A stretch of 64,000 nt of DNA from QHXW01 sp963752965. Its GTDB lineage: Bacteria; Acidobacteriota; Terriglobia; Bryobacterales; Bryobacteraceae. Position numbers and translations under genes: made by a program. Where the stretch lies: positions 248,001 to 312,000 of the forward strand of contig CAVWAJ010000008.1 of NCBI GenBank assembly GCA_963752965.1, written 5' to 3'. The notes beneath the pieces were generated by a model that was not told the DNA's origin, did no database searches, and saw only the letters and a list, made by a program, of their open reading frames with translations. Positions 33,434 to 42,856 of this stretch are shown one piece after another; the first letter of the stretch is position 1; each line of letters opens with the position of its first letter.

Positions 33434-34315
33434 ATGGAACTAGTGTTGGTTACGATCGGCGAATCGCCCAAAGCCGCCCGCCCGCATTGGCTCCGCGCCC
33501 CTGCTCCCGGCGGCGACAATTACCGCGAGCTGAAATCACTGATCGACTCTCTGGGCCTGCACACGGTGTGCGAGAGCGCCGCGTGCCCGAATATCGGCGA
33601 CTGCTGGAACCGCCGCACCGCGACGTTCATGATTCTGGGAAACGTCTGCACGCGGCGGTGCGGTTTCTGCGCAGTGCAAAAGGGCGCGCCGCTCGAGGTG
33701 GACTACGACGAGCCGCGCCGCGTGGCGGAAGCGGCCGCTGCCATGGGTCTGCGCTACGCCGTCGTCACGAGCGTCAACCGCGATGATCGCAAAGACGGCG
33801 GTGCTGAACTGTTCGCGCTAACCATCCATGCGATTCGGGAGCGCATCCCCGGCTGCCAGGTGGAGGTGCTGATTCCGGATTTTCAAGGCAGCCGCGAAGC
33901 GCTCGAAATCGTAATGGCGGCCCGCCCCGATGTGCTGAATCACAACACCGAAACGGTACCGCGGCTGTATCGCCAGGTGCGGCTGGGCGCGCGCTATGAA
34001 CGATCGCTCGAGTTACTGGCGGCGGCGAAGGACATTGCGCCAGAGTCCCCTACAAAATCCGGCCTGATGCTGGGGCTGGGTGAAACAGCACAAGAAGTAC
34101 TCGGGGTGATGCGCGATTTGCGCGCACATCGCGTGGATATCCTCACTCTAGGCCAATATCTGCGGCCTTCTCCGCGGCACTTGCCGATTGTGCGCTACAT
34201 TTCCCCTGCGGAATTTGACGAACTTCGCGCCGCCGGGCGCGAAATGGGCTTCCGCCATGTCGAGGCAGGGCCATTAGTGCGCAGCTCGTTCCACGCTTCA
34301 GACGCCGTGGCTTAG
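33434..34315 (+). CDS. lipA: Lipoyl synthase
   Basis: The 293-aa radical-SAM enzyme inserts two sulphurs into octanoyl groups of carrier proteins. The auxiliary cluster cysteines are C46, C51 and C57 (CESAACPNIGDCW) and the radical-SAM cysteines C72, C76 and C79 (VCTRRCGFC). The C-terminal RSSFHA supplies the serine ligand of the auxiliary cluster. Everything needed for catalysis is visible. It is placed 1 nt after ftcD, probably an incidental operon. No lipB is seen nearby. Confidence 0.96.
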   Translation: MELVLVTIGESPKAARPHWLRAPAPGGDNYRELKSLIDSLGLHTVCESAACPNIGDCWNRRTATFMILGNVCTRRCGFCAVQKGAPLEVDYDEPRRVAEAAAAMGLRYAVVTSVNRDDRKDGGAELFALTIHAIRERIPGCQVEVLIPDFQGSREALEIVMAARPDVLNHNTETVPRLYRQVRLGARYERSLELLAAAKDIAPESPTKSGLMLGLGETAQEVLGVMRDLRAHRVDILTLGQYLRPSPRHLPIVRYISPAEFDELRAAGREMGFRHVEAGPLVRSSFHASDAVA

Positions 34316-34454
34316 TTCCGTTAAGTCCATCACACTCGACGCCGATTTGGCATTGAATCCCGTGCCCCGAAGGTCAAGAATAAATACCGACAGAAGATTT
34401 CACGCGGCGCCGCAGCAACTTCTATCAAGGAATTCCAAGAAGGAGTGTGTCCAC

Positions 34455-35063
34455 ATGCCAGAAGTCGATGTCAAGAAACAATCTCACGAGCAGCAGCAGG
34501 GCCGCGGTGAACTGGAACGGCGTGGAGCTTATCCTTCGCTGTTCTCGTTGCACCCCGGCGAGTTCTTCAACACCAACCCATTCTCACTGATGCGCCGCTT
34601 CACCGATGAAATGGACCGTCTTTTTGAAAGCGGCGGCTGGCGAAAAGGCCTGGCGGAAATGGCGCCATGGTCTCCCGCGGTCGAGGTGACCGAACATGAC
34701 GGCAAGCTCGAAGTCGCCGTTGACCTTCCCGGAATCAAAGAGAGCGACATCAAAGTGGAAGTATCGGACGAAGGCTTGGTCATTAAAGGGGAACGCAAGC
34801 GCGAGCAGGAGGAAAAAGGAGAAGGATACTACCGTTCGGAGCGGAGCTACGGGCAATTTTACCGCCTGATTCCACTTCCCGAAACGGCGAAACTCGACCA
34901 AGCGCGCGCGGAATTTCACAATGGCGAATTGCGCATCAGCATTCCGGCACCGGCGCGCCAGCGCAGTGCGCGCGAAATCCCCATCTCGACGACGCCAGGA
35001 GAGCGCAAAGAGCCGCAGTCTCAGGCCACAAGCGCCCAGCAGGCACGGAAAGCCGCAGGTTAG
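34455..35063 (+). CDS. Hsp20 small heat-shock protein
   Basis: The 202-aa chaperone has a 60-residue N-terminal arm, the alpha-crystallin domain (about 75-165; SPAVEVTEHDGKLEVAVDLPG, GLVIKGERKREQEE, GELRISIPAP) and a polar tail. It holds unfolded proteins in a soluble state. ATG 34455 is preferred, with AAGGAG 10-12 nt upstream; longer in-frame starts lack a ribosome site. The 139-bp gap after lipA should contain its promoter, but I found no CIRCE or clear heat-shock consensus. Confidence 0.92.
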   Translation: MPEVDVKKQSHEQQQGRGELERRGAYPSLFSLHPGEFFNTNPFSLMRRFTDEMDRLFESGGWRKGLAEMAPWSPAVEVTEHDGKLEVAVDLPGIKESDIKVEVSDEGLVIKGERKREQEEKGEGYYRSERSYGQFYRLIPLPETAKLDQARAEFHNGELRISIPAPARQRSAREIPISTTPGERKEPQSQATSAQQARKAAG

Positions 35064-35089
35064 AGCAACCCATCGCCCGTTGTGCTGGA

Positions 35090-36484
35090 ATGATGGAGAG
35101 GACACGAGCCATTTCTATCGCATCCATCAATCCAGCCACGGGCGAGACGCTACGCACGTTTGAGCCGCTCGCGGACTCGCAAATTGAAAACAAGCTGGCA
35201 CGTGCAGCCAGTACCTATCGGACGTGGCGCCGCACTTCGTTTTCCGAGCGGAAGCGCTTAATGCTTGCCGCTGCGGAAATTGTCGAAAACGAGAAGGCGC
35301 AGTTTGGCCGCCTCATGACGACGGAGATGGGCAAACCCGTCAAAGCCGCCAGGGACGAGGCGGCGAAGTGCGCCTTGGGCCTCCGCTACTACGCGGAGAA
35401 TGCGGAAAGCTTTCTGCGCGACGAGCCCGTTTCCACCGACGGTGGAACAGCCTACATCAGCTATCAGCCGATCGGGGCTGTCCTGGCGGTGATGCCCTGG
35501 AATTTTCCGTTCTGGCAGGTGCTTCGTTTCGCGGGGCCCACGCTGATGGCGGGCAACGTCGCACTGCTCAAGCACGCTTCGAACGTGCCGCAGTGCGCGC
35601 TGGCCATCGAAGACATCTTCCGGCGTGCGGGCTTTCCTGAAGGCGCGTTTCAAACGCTGCTCATCGGCTCCACTCAAGTGGCGCGCGTGATTGACGATCC
35701 GCGTGTGATGGCCATCACTCTCACCGGCAGCGACGCCGCCGGCCGCCAGGTCGCCGCGCAAGCCGGGGCGCGGGTCAAGAAGACCGTGCTCGAGTTGGGC
35801 GGCAGCGATCCGTTCATCGTGATGCCGAGCGCCGACCTGCCGGCTGCGATTGCCACCGCGGTGAGGGCGCGCACGATCAACAACGGCCAGTCTTGCATTG
35901 CGGCCAAACGTTTCATTCTGGCGGACGCCATCGCCGGCGAATTTGAACGCCGGTTTGTGGCGGGCATGGAAGCGTTGAAAGTCGGCGACCCGATGGACGA
36001 GAGTACCGACGTCGGCCCGCTCGCCACGGCGCAGGTTCTCGAGGATCTTGACCGGCAGGTACAGAAATCGGCCGCCGCCGGCGCGCGCATTTTGACTGGC
36101 GGCAAACGGCTCGATCGGCCGGGTAACTACTATGCGCCGACCGTGCTCGCCGACATCCCGCCGAATACTCCCGCATATCGCGAAGAAATGTTCGGTCCGG
36201 TAGCGTCACTGTTTCGCGTGGCGGATCGCGACGCCGCCATCCGCCAGGCCAACGACTCGATCTATGGGCTTGGATCGAGCGTCTGGACGAACGACGAAGG
36301 CGAGCGCGATTGTTTTATCCGCGACATTGAGGCCGGCCAGATATTCGTCAATGGCATGACGGCCTCCGAGCCACGCCTGCCGTTTGGCGGCGTGAAAGCC
36401 TCGGGGTATGGGCGCGAACTGAGTGTTTACGGCATTCGCGAATTCGTCAACATCAAGACGGTGTGTATCAAGAGCACGGCGTAA
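35090..36484 (+). CDS. NAD(P)-dependent aldehyde (succinate-semialdehyde) dehydrogenase
   Basis: The 464-aa ALDH has the substrate and cofactor motifs MPWNFPFWQVLRFA, the catalytic Glu in ELGGSDPF, the catalytic Cys in NNGQSCIAAKRF and the late motif EMFGPVASLFRV. The MPWNFPFWQ and GQSCIA forms resemble the short succinate-semialdehyde dehydrogenases (GabD1/Sad type). Substrate cannot be fixed from sequence alone. It starts 26 nt after hsp20, on a double ATG (35090 and 35093). Confidence 0.9.
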   Translation: MMERTRAISIASINPATGETLRTFEPLADSQIENKLARAASTYRTWRRTSFSERKRLMLAAAEIVENEKAQFGRLMTTEMGKPVKAARDEAAKCALGLRYYAENAESFLRDEPVSTDGGTAYISYQPIGAVLAVMPWNFPFWQVLRFAGPTLMAGNVALLKHASNVPQCALAIEDIFRRAGFPEGAFQTLLIGSTQVARVIDDPRVMAITLTGSDAAGRQVAAQAGARVKKTVLELGGSDPFIVMPSADLPAAIATAVRARTINNGQSCIAAKRFILADAIAGEFERRFVAGMEALKVGDPMDESTDVGPLATAQVLEDLDRQVQKSAAAGARILTGGKRLDRPGNYYAPTVLADIPPNTPAYREEMFGPVASLFRVADRDAAIRQANDSIYGLGSSVWTNDEGERDCFIRDIEAGQIFVNGMTASEPRLPFGGVKASGYGRELSVYGIREFVNIKTVCIKSTA

Positions 36485-37305
36485 CAGCTCGACGAACTGA
36501 AGCTTTGTCTACCTTGCTCGGGCGCCTCTCCAGTGCTTGGTTGGTTGCCATGCTGAGTGGAACGGTGGCCCTTCAGGGCCAAAGCCCGGCCGATAGCGAT
36601 GAGCCGATCTCGACCGATCGGCCGGCAATCGCCGCCTCTAGCGTTGTGGTCCCGAATGGCAGTTTCCAAGCCGAGAACGGCTTCCTCATCACCAATGGCC
36701 AGGGCCAGCGCAGTGTTGACGGCCCCGAGACTTTGGTGCGCTTTGGCGTGGCTAGCAATACCGAACTGCGCTTTTCCGCTCCGGACTATTATTTCGATCT
36801 CCCCTCTGAAACCGGCGGAGGTTCCGGCTTCGGTGACATCACGATCGGGATGAAACGACAGCTCGGCCCGACACCAGACGGATTTGATGTATCGGTAATA
36901 GCCTTTTTGAGCATCCCTACGGGAGCACACGAAGTGTCGAGCCACGGATATGACCCGGGGCTACAACTGCCATGGTCGAGAAAGTTCTCTGCCAATTGGA
37001 GCGCGGCGGGGCAGCTCGCATTGTACTGGCCAACTCAGACTGATACCCGCAATCTTACCGGAGAGTCCACTTTCCTCTTGGACCGGCAACTCACAAAACC
37101 GGCGGATGCGTTCATTGAGTACGCGGGTGACTTTCCTCAGCGCGGCGGACCGAGGCACCTACTGCATTTGGGCGTCGCATATAAGATCGCGCCCCGACAG
37201 CAGTTCGACATTCATCTCGGACTCGGCCTCTCATCAGCAGCGATCGATCATTTCATCGGGCTTGGTTACTCATTTCGATTTCAGGCCCTTCGCCGCCAGC
37301 ACTGA
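36463..37305 (+). CDS. Outer-membrane beta-barrel protein (meta-pathway/phenol-degradation type)
   Basis: The 280-aa product has a hydrophobic signal-like segment (about 22-38), the family hallmark DEPISTDRPAIA shortly after cleavage, and amphipathic strands with a terminal aromatic residue pattern (FIGLGYSFRFQAL). Proteins of this type are placed in the outer membrane as putative transporters. GTG 36463 would overlap the aldehyde dehydrogenase; a start nearer the signal peptide, such as TTG 36509, is more likely. Function is unproven. Confidence 0.7.
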   Translation: MYQEHGVTARRTEALSTLLGRLSSAWLVAMLSGTVALQGQSPADSDEPISTDRPAIAASSVVVPNGSFQAENGFLITNGQGQRSVDGPETLVRFGVASNTELRFSAPDYYFDLPSETGGGSGFGDITIGMKRQLGPTPDGFDVSVIAFLSIPTGAHEVSSHGYDPGLQLPWSRKFSANWSAAGQLALYWPTQTDTRNLTGESTFLLDRQLTKPADAFIEYAGDFPQRGGPRHLLHLGVAYKIAPRQQFDIHLGLGLSSAAIDHFIGLGYSFRFQALRRQH

Positions 37306-37350
37306 TCGCGTCCGCAAGCCGCGCGCCGTGAACTGTTACAATCCTCGTAT

Positions 37351-37725
37351 ATGTTCAAAGGTTTGGAACACACGGCGATTGCTTCGCCGGACCCGGGCAA
37401 ACTGGCGCAGTGGTACGTGGACCATCTCGGCTTCGTCATTAACTTCAGTTACGACGGCAACTTTTTCGTGAAGGCCGCGAACGGCACGATGCTGGAGATT
37501 ATTCCGTCCGAGGGAGCGCCGGCCGCGCAGAAGATGAAGGACCCCGGCATCCGGCATCTGGCGATTCAGGTAAACGATTTCGATGCCGCCCACGCGCGGC
37601 TCCGGCAGCTTGGCGTCAAGTTCCTCACCGAGCCCTACAATAACCAGGGAAACCAGTTGGTCTTCTTCGCCGACGGCGATGGCAATATTCTGCACTTGAT
37701 TTACCGCGCGAAACCTCTGCCATAG
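37351..37725 (+). CDS. VOC/glyoxalase-family protein
   Basis: The 124-aa protein is a single vicinal-oxygen-chelate module: LEHTAIASPDPGKLAQWYVD at the start, MLEIIPS, GIRHLAIQVND and a final FFADGDGNILHLI with a metal-ligand Glu/His layout (E50, H70, H119 region). Such proteins act as lyases, dioxygenases or isomerases, usually as dimers. The reaction is unknown. It stands 45 bp after the porin gene and 11 bp before an MFS gene. Confidence 0.88.
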   Translation: MFKGLEHTAIASPDPGKLAQWYVDHLGFVINFSYDGNFFVKAANGTMLEIIPSEGAPAAQKMKDPGIRHLAIQVNDFDAAHARLRQLGVKFLTEPYNNQGNQLVFFADGDGNILHLIYRAKPLP

Positions 37726-37736
37726 CCAATTTTCCT

Positions 37737-38942
37737 GTGCTGCATCGCGTTTTCAAGGCATTCCAGTACCGCAACTTCCGTCTGATGTGGATTGGCTCGT
37801 GCACGTCCACCATCGGCACGTTCATGCAAATCGTGGCGCAAAGCTGGCTGGTGCTACAGATGTCGGGGTCGGCGCGCATGTTGGGCCTCGACGCGTTCCT
37901 GGGCAACATTCCGGTGTTTATGTTTTCACTGTTGGGGGGTGTGGTGGCCGATCGCGTGAGCCGCCGGCATTTGCTTCTGGCCTCGCAATGGGTGCAATTG
38001 ACCTGTGCGTTCACGCTGGCCACGCTGCTCGCACTGCACGTGGTGAAAATCTGGCACATCCTCACGCTGTCCTTCATCACGGGAACCGCGCAGTCGTTTG
38101 GGGGGCCGGCTTACTCGGCGATCATTCCAGGGCTCGTCGACAAGGAAGATCTGCCCAACGCGATTGCTCTGAATTCGATTCAGTTCAATCTGGCGCGCGT
38201 GATTGGGCCGGTTCTGGGCGGTTTCGCGCTCACGCAATTGGGCGCCACCTGGTGCTTTTCGCTGAACGGCCTCTCCTTCATCGCCGTGATCATCTCGCTG
38301 ATGCTGGTGCGTCTGAAATATGTGCCGCAGAATACCGGCGAATCCCTTGTGAACAGCATGAAACAGGGATTCGGTTTCATTCGCCGACAAGGGGCCATGG
38401 CACGGCTCGTCGTGCTGGGGTTCTGCATGACGGCGTTTGCGTTTCCGATGATCACGTTTTTGCCGGTATTCGCCAAAGACGTTTTCCGTTCCGGGCCCAC
38501 GACATTCACTTTCATGCTGGCGTCTTCGGGGCTGGGTTCAGTAGCCGGCGCGCTGATTGTGGCGGCGCTCGGCAACGTTCGCAACAAGGGCCGCATCGCG
38601 CTTCTGATGCTGATTTGCATGGGCGGCGGCATGGCCGGCTTCGCGCTTTCCAAGAGCCTGATTGCCAGTTGCGTTCTGCTATTTCTCTCCGGCGCCGCGC
38701 TGCTTTCCGCGTTCGCCATGATCAGTTCCCTTGTGCAGTTGATTACCACGGACGAGATGCGCGGGCGCGTGATGAGCGTCTACAATGTGGCTTTTCGTGG
38801 CGGGATGCCGTTCGGCAGCGTGGCCTCGGGATGGCTGATCCCGATGTTCTCCGCCCCGGTGGTGATTTCCGCTAACGGGCTGCTGCTGGTTCTGCTGGGC
38901 TCGTATTTCTTGCTATTTCAACGGCGTGTGGCGGCGTTGTGA
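37737..38942 (+). CDS. MFS transporter
   Basis: The 401-aa transporter has 12 membrane helices and the motif GGVVADRVSRRHLLLASQ. The start region (FQYRNFRLMWIGSCTSTIGTFMQ) is typical of the MFS_3 exporter family. GTG 37737 is the likely start, 11 bp after the VOC stop. The TPR gene downstream overlaps its stop by 4 nt, so it is part of a VOC-MFS-TPR-membrane protein string. Substrate unknown. Confidence 0.9.
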   Translation: MLHRVFKAFQYRNFRLMWIGSCTSTIGTFMQIVAQSWLVLQMSGSARMLGLDAFLGNIPVFMFSLLGGVVADRVSRRHLLLASQWVQLTCAFTLATLLALHVVKIWHILTLSFITGTAQSFGGPAYSAIIPGLVDKEDLPNAIALNSIQFNLARVIGPVLGGFALTQLGATWCFSLNGLSFIAVIISLMLVRLKYVPQNTGESLVNSMKQGFGFIRRQGAMARLVVLGFCMTAFAFPMITFLPVFAKDVFRSGPTTFTFMLASSGLGSVAGALIVAALGNVRNKGRIALLMLICMGGGMAGFALSKSLIASCVLLFLSGAALLSAFAMISSLVQLITTDEMRGRVMSVYNVAFRGGMPFGSVASGWLIPMFSAPVVISANGLLLVLLGSYFLLFQRRVAAL

Positions 38943-39625
38943 GGATGAGGATCTGGCTGTACATTCTGGTGGCCGGCGGTTTCGCGGCGTGCGCGGCGGA
39001 CCTGGAAAAACTGCGCGATCTCGAAGACCGTGCCGGACTCGAACGCAGCATCGCCGAACTGACCACCACTGCCGACAAAGCGCCCAATGACGCGTCGGCA
39101 CAATACCGGCTGGCACTCGCGTCGTCATATCTGGCTGAAATCTCACTCGAGCTACGCGACAAATCCGCGGCCGAGCAGGCGGCCAAGACCGGTATCAAAG
39201 CAGCAGAGCGGGCCGTGGCTCTGAAGCCGGACAACGCCGAGTATTACCGCGTACTGGGCACGCTGTGCGGGCAAGTGATTCCGGCGAATGTGCTCCTGGG
39301 GATGAGCTACGGCAATCGCGCGCAGGAGGCGATTGACAAGGCCATCGCACTCAATCCTAAGTCTTCCCAAGCGTACCTGGCGCGCGGCATCGGCAACTAC
39401 TACAAGCCATCGATGTTCGGCGGCGGGCCGGAGCTGGCGCTACCCGATATCCACCGCGCTATCGAGCTTGATCCCAAGTCCGCGGAAGCCTATCTCTGGC
39501 TGGGTTTGACCGAGCGAAAGCTGCATCAGAATACCGAAGCCCGCGCGGCCTTTGCCAAGTCTCTGCAACTCAATCCCAACCGGATCTGGACCAAACAACA
39601 ATTGGACAAAACACCGGCGCAATGA
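38939..39625 (+). CDS. Secreted TPR-repeat protein
   Basis: The 228-aa protein has a signal peptide (ending near GGFAACAA, so a lipoprotein is possible) and several TPR motifs, for example AQYRLALASSYLAEIS, YLARGIGNYYKPSMFG and AYLWLGLTERKLHQ. GTG 38939 couples to the MFS stop; ATG 38945 is an alternative start. The stop overlaps the next gene in ATGA. It may assemble or stabilise the membrane protein encoded beside it, but this is inference from location. Confidence 0.85.
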   Translation: MRMRIWLYILVAGGFAACAADLEKLRDLEDRAGLERSIAELTTTADKAPNDASAQYRLALASSYLAEISLELRDKSAAEQAAKTGIKAAERAVALKPDNAEYYRVLGTLCGQVIPANVLLGMSYGNRAQEAIDKAIALNPKSSQAYLARGIGNYYKPSMFGGGPELALPDIHRAIELDPKSAEAYLWLGLTERKLHQNTEARAAFAKSLQLNPNRIWTKQQLDKTPAQ

Positions 39626-41274
39626 AACCGTTTTGGATCTGCGCGGCGATTCTGGGGATCACGCTCGTCAACTTCTTCCAGTTTCCGGGCCACACCTGGC
39701 TGCAACAGGATACGCAGATCTATGCGCCGATCCTGGAGCACCTCCGGGACCCCTCCGCATTGCAGAAAGACATTATCGCCGTGCACCCGCACGTGGCGTT
39801 TACGCTCTACGATGAAACCGCCATTGCGCTGTGCCGTGTGACGGGTCTCGATTTCCAGTATGTACTGGAAGCGGTGCAATTCCTGACGCGCGCGCTCGGC
39901 TTGTGGGGCGTGTACCTCATCGCCAGCGCGCTGGGACTTGCGGATCTCGTCGCGCTCGTCGTCACTGGTATCGTTTCGCTTGGCGCGGAAATCGTTGGCC
40001 CCTCGGTGCTCATCTTCGAGTTCGAGCCCACGCCCCGCGCCTTTGCCCTGCCCCTACTGTTTTTGGCGCTGGGCCTCATTGCGCGCAAGAGCTTTCTCGG
40101 AGCGGGCATCGCGGCCTCCATTGCGTTTCTGATGCATCCGCCGACCACGGCGTCCTTCTGGATGGCGTTCGTGGTGCTCACGCTCTGGATCCCCGAGCGG
40201 CGCAAACTAACGGCGCTCGGGGTGCTGGCGGCGGCCGCGCTCGTGCTCTTCGCTGCGTCGCGCTTTCAAGCCGGGAGCGGACAGGCACAAGCGCTGTTTA
40301 GCAGGCTTGACCCTCACCAGGAACAGCTCCAGCGCATGCGCGCCTCGTACAACTGGGTTTCTTTTTGGTGGCGGCAGTGGATGGTCCACTACCTGATCCT
40401 GTACGCCGCGACGGTGATTGCCTCTTTGTGCTTGCGCAGTACCACGCCGAGGGTTTTGCGCTTCTTCTTCGTGGGATTGCCGTTCATCGGCATCGCCAGT
40501 GTGCCGATTTCGTATCTCCTGCTGGAGAAGCTTCACTGGACGCTCATCCCGGAGTTTCAGCCGACACGCGCCATCCTGTTCGTGACCGTCTTCGCGATGT
40601 TGCTCGGCGCCGCTGCCGCGTGCCAGGCCATCGCCGGCAAACGCTACGTCGAAGCAATCGCGTGGTTCATCTTGGTATTCCTGCTGCCCGCGAACACCAT
40701 TATCGAATGGCCATCGTGGAATCGCGTGGCCGTCGTGATCGGCTTGTCGCTCCTGACCGCCGGCGCAATCGGGGTCATTCAGTCCGGCTCGCGCTGGGCG
40801 CGACCTGCAGCCATGGCGGCGATCCTGGCCCCGGCGTGGATGATTCCGACATGGGGCAAAGTGGAGAATTATCCCACGTTGCACACGCCCGAGTTGACTC
40901 AGCTCTCCACATGGGCGCACGATTCGACGCCGCGTGATGCCGTGTTCTTGTTTCCCGATGCCGGCAAGGATCTCTATCCCGGCATCTTCCGCGCCGAGGC
41001 CCAGCGCGCCATTTACGTCGACTGGAAATCCGGCGGCCAGGTGAACTTCTTCAAAGCGTTCGGCGAGGAATGGTGGTCGCGCTGGCAGCGAACCATGGCA
41101 CGGCCGTTCGACCCACAGGGTGTTGATCAGTATGCCGCTCTGGGCATCGATTACATCGTGGTGGGAAGGAAGAATCGACTGGCGGGCGCGACGCCGGTTT
41201 TCGATAACGGCCGCTTCCTGGTCTACAAACTACCGGCGCACGCTAGTGAATCGCCACGTTCACCGTCGTCGTGA
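39622..41274 (+). CDS. Multi-spanning membrane protein, possible GT-C-type glycosyltransferase
   Basis: The 550-aa protein has about 10-11 predicted membrane helices and a C-terminal soluble segment (about 440-550; PELTQLSTWAHDSTPRDAVF, YIVVGRKNRL). The layout, with an acidic loop after the first helix (GHTWLQQDTQIYAP) and a final periplasmic domain mentioning separated aromatic residues, resembles GT-C-fold or DUF6798-like proteins. I cannot identify a donor motif. It overlaps the TPR gene by 4 nt and the convergent secreted gene by 32 bp. Confidence 0.75.
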   Translation: MKPFWICAAILGITLVNFFQFPGHTWLQQDTQIYAPILEHLRDPSALQKDIIAVHPHVAFTLYDETAIALCRVTGLDFQYVLEAVQFLTRALGLWGVYLIASALGLADLVALVVTGIVSLGAEIVGPSVLIFEFEPTPRAFALPLLFLALGLIARKSFLGAGIAASIAFLMHPPTTASFWMAFVVLTLWIPERRKLTALGVLAAAALVLFAASRFQAGSGQAQALFSRLDPHQEQLQRMRASYNWVSFWWRQWMVHYLILYAATVIASLCLRSTTPRVLRFFFVGLPFIGIASVPISYLLLEKLHWTLIPEFQPTRAILFVTVFAMLLGAAAACQAIAGKRYVEAIAWFILVFLLPANTIIEWPSWNRVAVVIGLSLLTAGAIGVIQSGSRWARPAAMAAILAPAWMIPTWGKVENYPTLHTPELTQLSTWAHDSTPRDAVFLFPDAGKDLYPGIFRAEAQRAIYVDWKSGGQVNFFKAFGEEWWSRWQRTMARPFDPQGVDQYAALGIDYIVVGRKNRLAGATPVFDNGRFLVYKLPAHASESPRSPSS

Positions 41275-42814
41275 ATCCACCGATGCTCAGGACCAGCGGC
41301 ACCGCCGAACCTGAGCTGATGCCCACGGGTAGTTGCAGCTTGACCTCCAGGATGCCCGCAATCAAATTGGCCGCGGCACCCGCGTAAACCAGCGCCGCTG
41401 GCTTGCCGCCCACGGTCACCGAGACCGGCAGCACCGGTTTGGGCAGTACCGTCGTTTCTGTTTGGCCGTCCACTCCCGGTGGCGTGGTTTGTCCCGCGCC
41501 CGTGGCATAGAGCACCAGCACGGCGCCTTGTGGCGCAGGATCGTTGGCCGAGTTCGCGTGACCATCGGGATTCAGCACAATGAAAATGCCCGGCGTCGCA
41601 GCGGCCACCTGTAGCGTCAGCGGGCTCGTTTGAGCACCGCCTGCCGTCACCACCATGCTCGTCGAGGTCTCACCGGCAATTCCGTATGGCGTGACCAGAA
41701 CGATTTGCTCCTCCGCCGCATAAATCACCGGCGCCTTGTTGCCGCTGAAGGTCACCTGGGCGGCGGAATCGAACCCCGAGCCGAGAATGGCCACTAGCTC
41801 ACCCGGAGACACAGCGCCTTTTGCGTAGCTCGCTACATTCTCTACCGAAGTAACGGCCGGCCCCGCCGCCGAGCCCCTCGCCTGCCCGGAATTCGCCTGT
41901 ACCATCAATGACGATTCGTCAACCGCTTCGAAATCCGCCCCCTGCAATTGCGCGATCTCGTGCAGCGTATCGTTGTCCCAGCGGTCATCCGGCGCACCCG
42001 AGAGATACCATGAGGAACCGTTGTCCGCCAGAATCATGCCGTATTTTTTGAGCGCAGTCAGGATCACCTGCACCGGCTGCGAAAATCCCGAGATATTGAA
42101 GCTTGCCTTTAGCCGGAAGCGCTGGCCCATGGGCGGATAATTCTTGCCGGTGAGATCGGAAGCCTCGTGACGCGCCGGCCAGATGTAGGTGTTGCGCGTC
42201 TGCGGCGCGGTGAAGCGGATCGCGTGCAGGATCGCGCCCGCCGCCACCTCGTCGTAACGCACCAGGCCCGGGAAAATCGGCAGCCCCGCCGCATCCGCCG
42301 ACGTCCATCCCGCCGGCCGCAGCGCATTAGACTTCAGTTGGAAGATCGCGCCCGAGCCCGCCTGCCAGCTTCCATCCGGCTGCGGATAGGATGACCACAT
42401 TTCGTAGAGGATGCAGTTGTCCTTGTCGATCACCAGCACGTGCCGGTCGCCGGTGCTCTGCGCGCCGCCTTCGATTGGTACGTTGGGTGGAATCGGGTAC
42501 GGCCCAGGATCGCTTTCGTCGGCGTACTGGAAGCTGACCTTCACCTTCGGCTGCGTGCCCGGCACCGTCGCATATGGGATGCCGATCGGCTCGCCATCAT
42601 ACAACCCCGAACCGAAATCCGGGTGCCCGGGGGCGGCCGCACCGATCGTCGCTACATACTGTGCGGAGTTGGCGTCAACCGGCAGCGTGTCGATAGGCGT
42701 GTTCCAGACGTTGTTCGCGGGAAATGCCTCGCAGCCGGCGATTTGCGGCTGCGCACTGGCAGCAGCAGCAATCGCGAACCCAATCAAGACCACGTAGCTA
42801 GATCGCGAACCCAT
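41243..42814 (-). CDS. Secreted protein with a Solibacter-type C-terminal domain
   Basis: The 523-aa product has a signal peptide (residues 1-21), an N-terminal domain of about 280 residues (ANNVWNTPIDTLPVDANS, ATVPGTQPKVKVSFQYAD, DRHVLVIDKDNCILYEMW) and a C-terminal IPT/TIG-like region. That region ends in the pattern typical of the Solibacter uncharacterised C-terminal domain (GVLVLYATGAG-type turn, PVSVTVGGKPAALVYAG, PGISSG-type end). It is probably exported. The N-terminal domain recurs in environmental bacteria but its role is unknown. Tail-to-tail overlap with the upstream membrane protein suggests tight packing rather than shared function. Confidence 0.82.
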   Translation of the reverse strand: MGSRSSYVVLIGFAIAAAASAQPQIAGCEAFPANNVWNTPIDTLPVDANSAQYVATIGAAAPGHPDFGSGLYDGEPIGIPYATVPGTQPKVKVSFQYADESDPGPYPIPPNVPIEGGAQSTGDRHVLVIDKDNCILYEMWSSYPQPDGSWQAGSGAIFQLKSNALRPAGWTSADAAGLPIFPGLVRYDEVAAGAILHAIRFTAPQTRNTYIWPARHEASDLTGKNYPPMGQRFRLKASFNISGFSQPVQVILTALKKYGMILADNGSSWYLSGAPDDRWDNDTLHEIAQLQGADFEAVDESSLMVQANSGQARGSAAGPAVTSVENVASYAKGAVSPGELVAILGSGFDSAAQVTFSGNKAPVIYAAEEQIVLVTPYGIAGETSTSMVVTAGGAQTSPLTLQVAAATPGIFIVLNPDGHANSANDPAPQGAVLVLYATGAGQTTPPGVDGQTETTVLPKPVLPVSVTVGGKPAALVYAGAAANLIAGILEVKLQLPVGISSGSAVPLVLSIGGFTTTVNVAIH

Positions 42815-42856
42815 CTTCGCCTACGATTGTACTCCGCATCGCAGCGACGGCAACGG

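Noticed and set aside
34326..34454. Possible sigma-54 or heat-shock promoter before hsp20
   Set aside because: A TTGGCA-like box is present but the GG-to-GC spacing of a sigma-54 promoter is wrong and no CIRCE element is visible.
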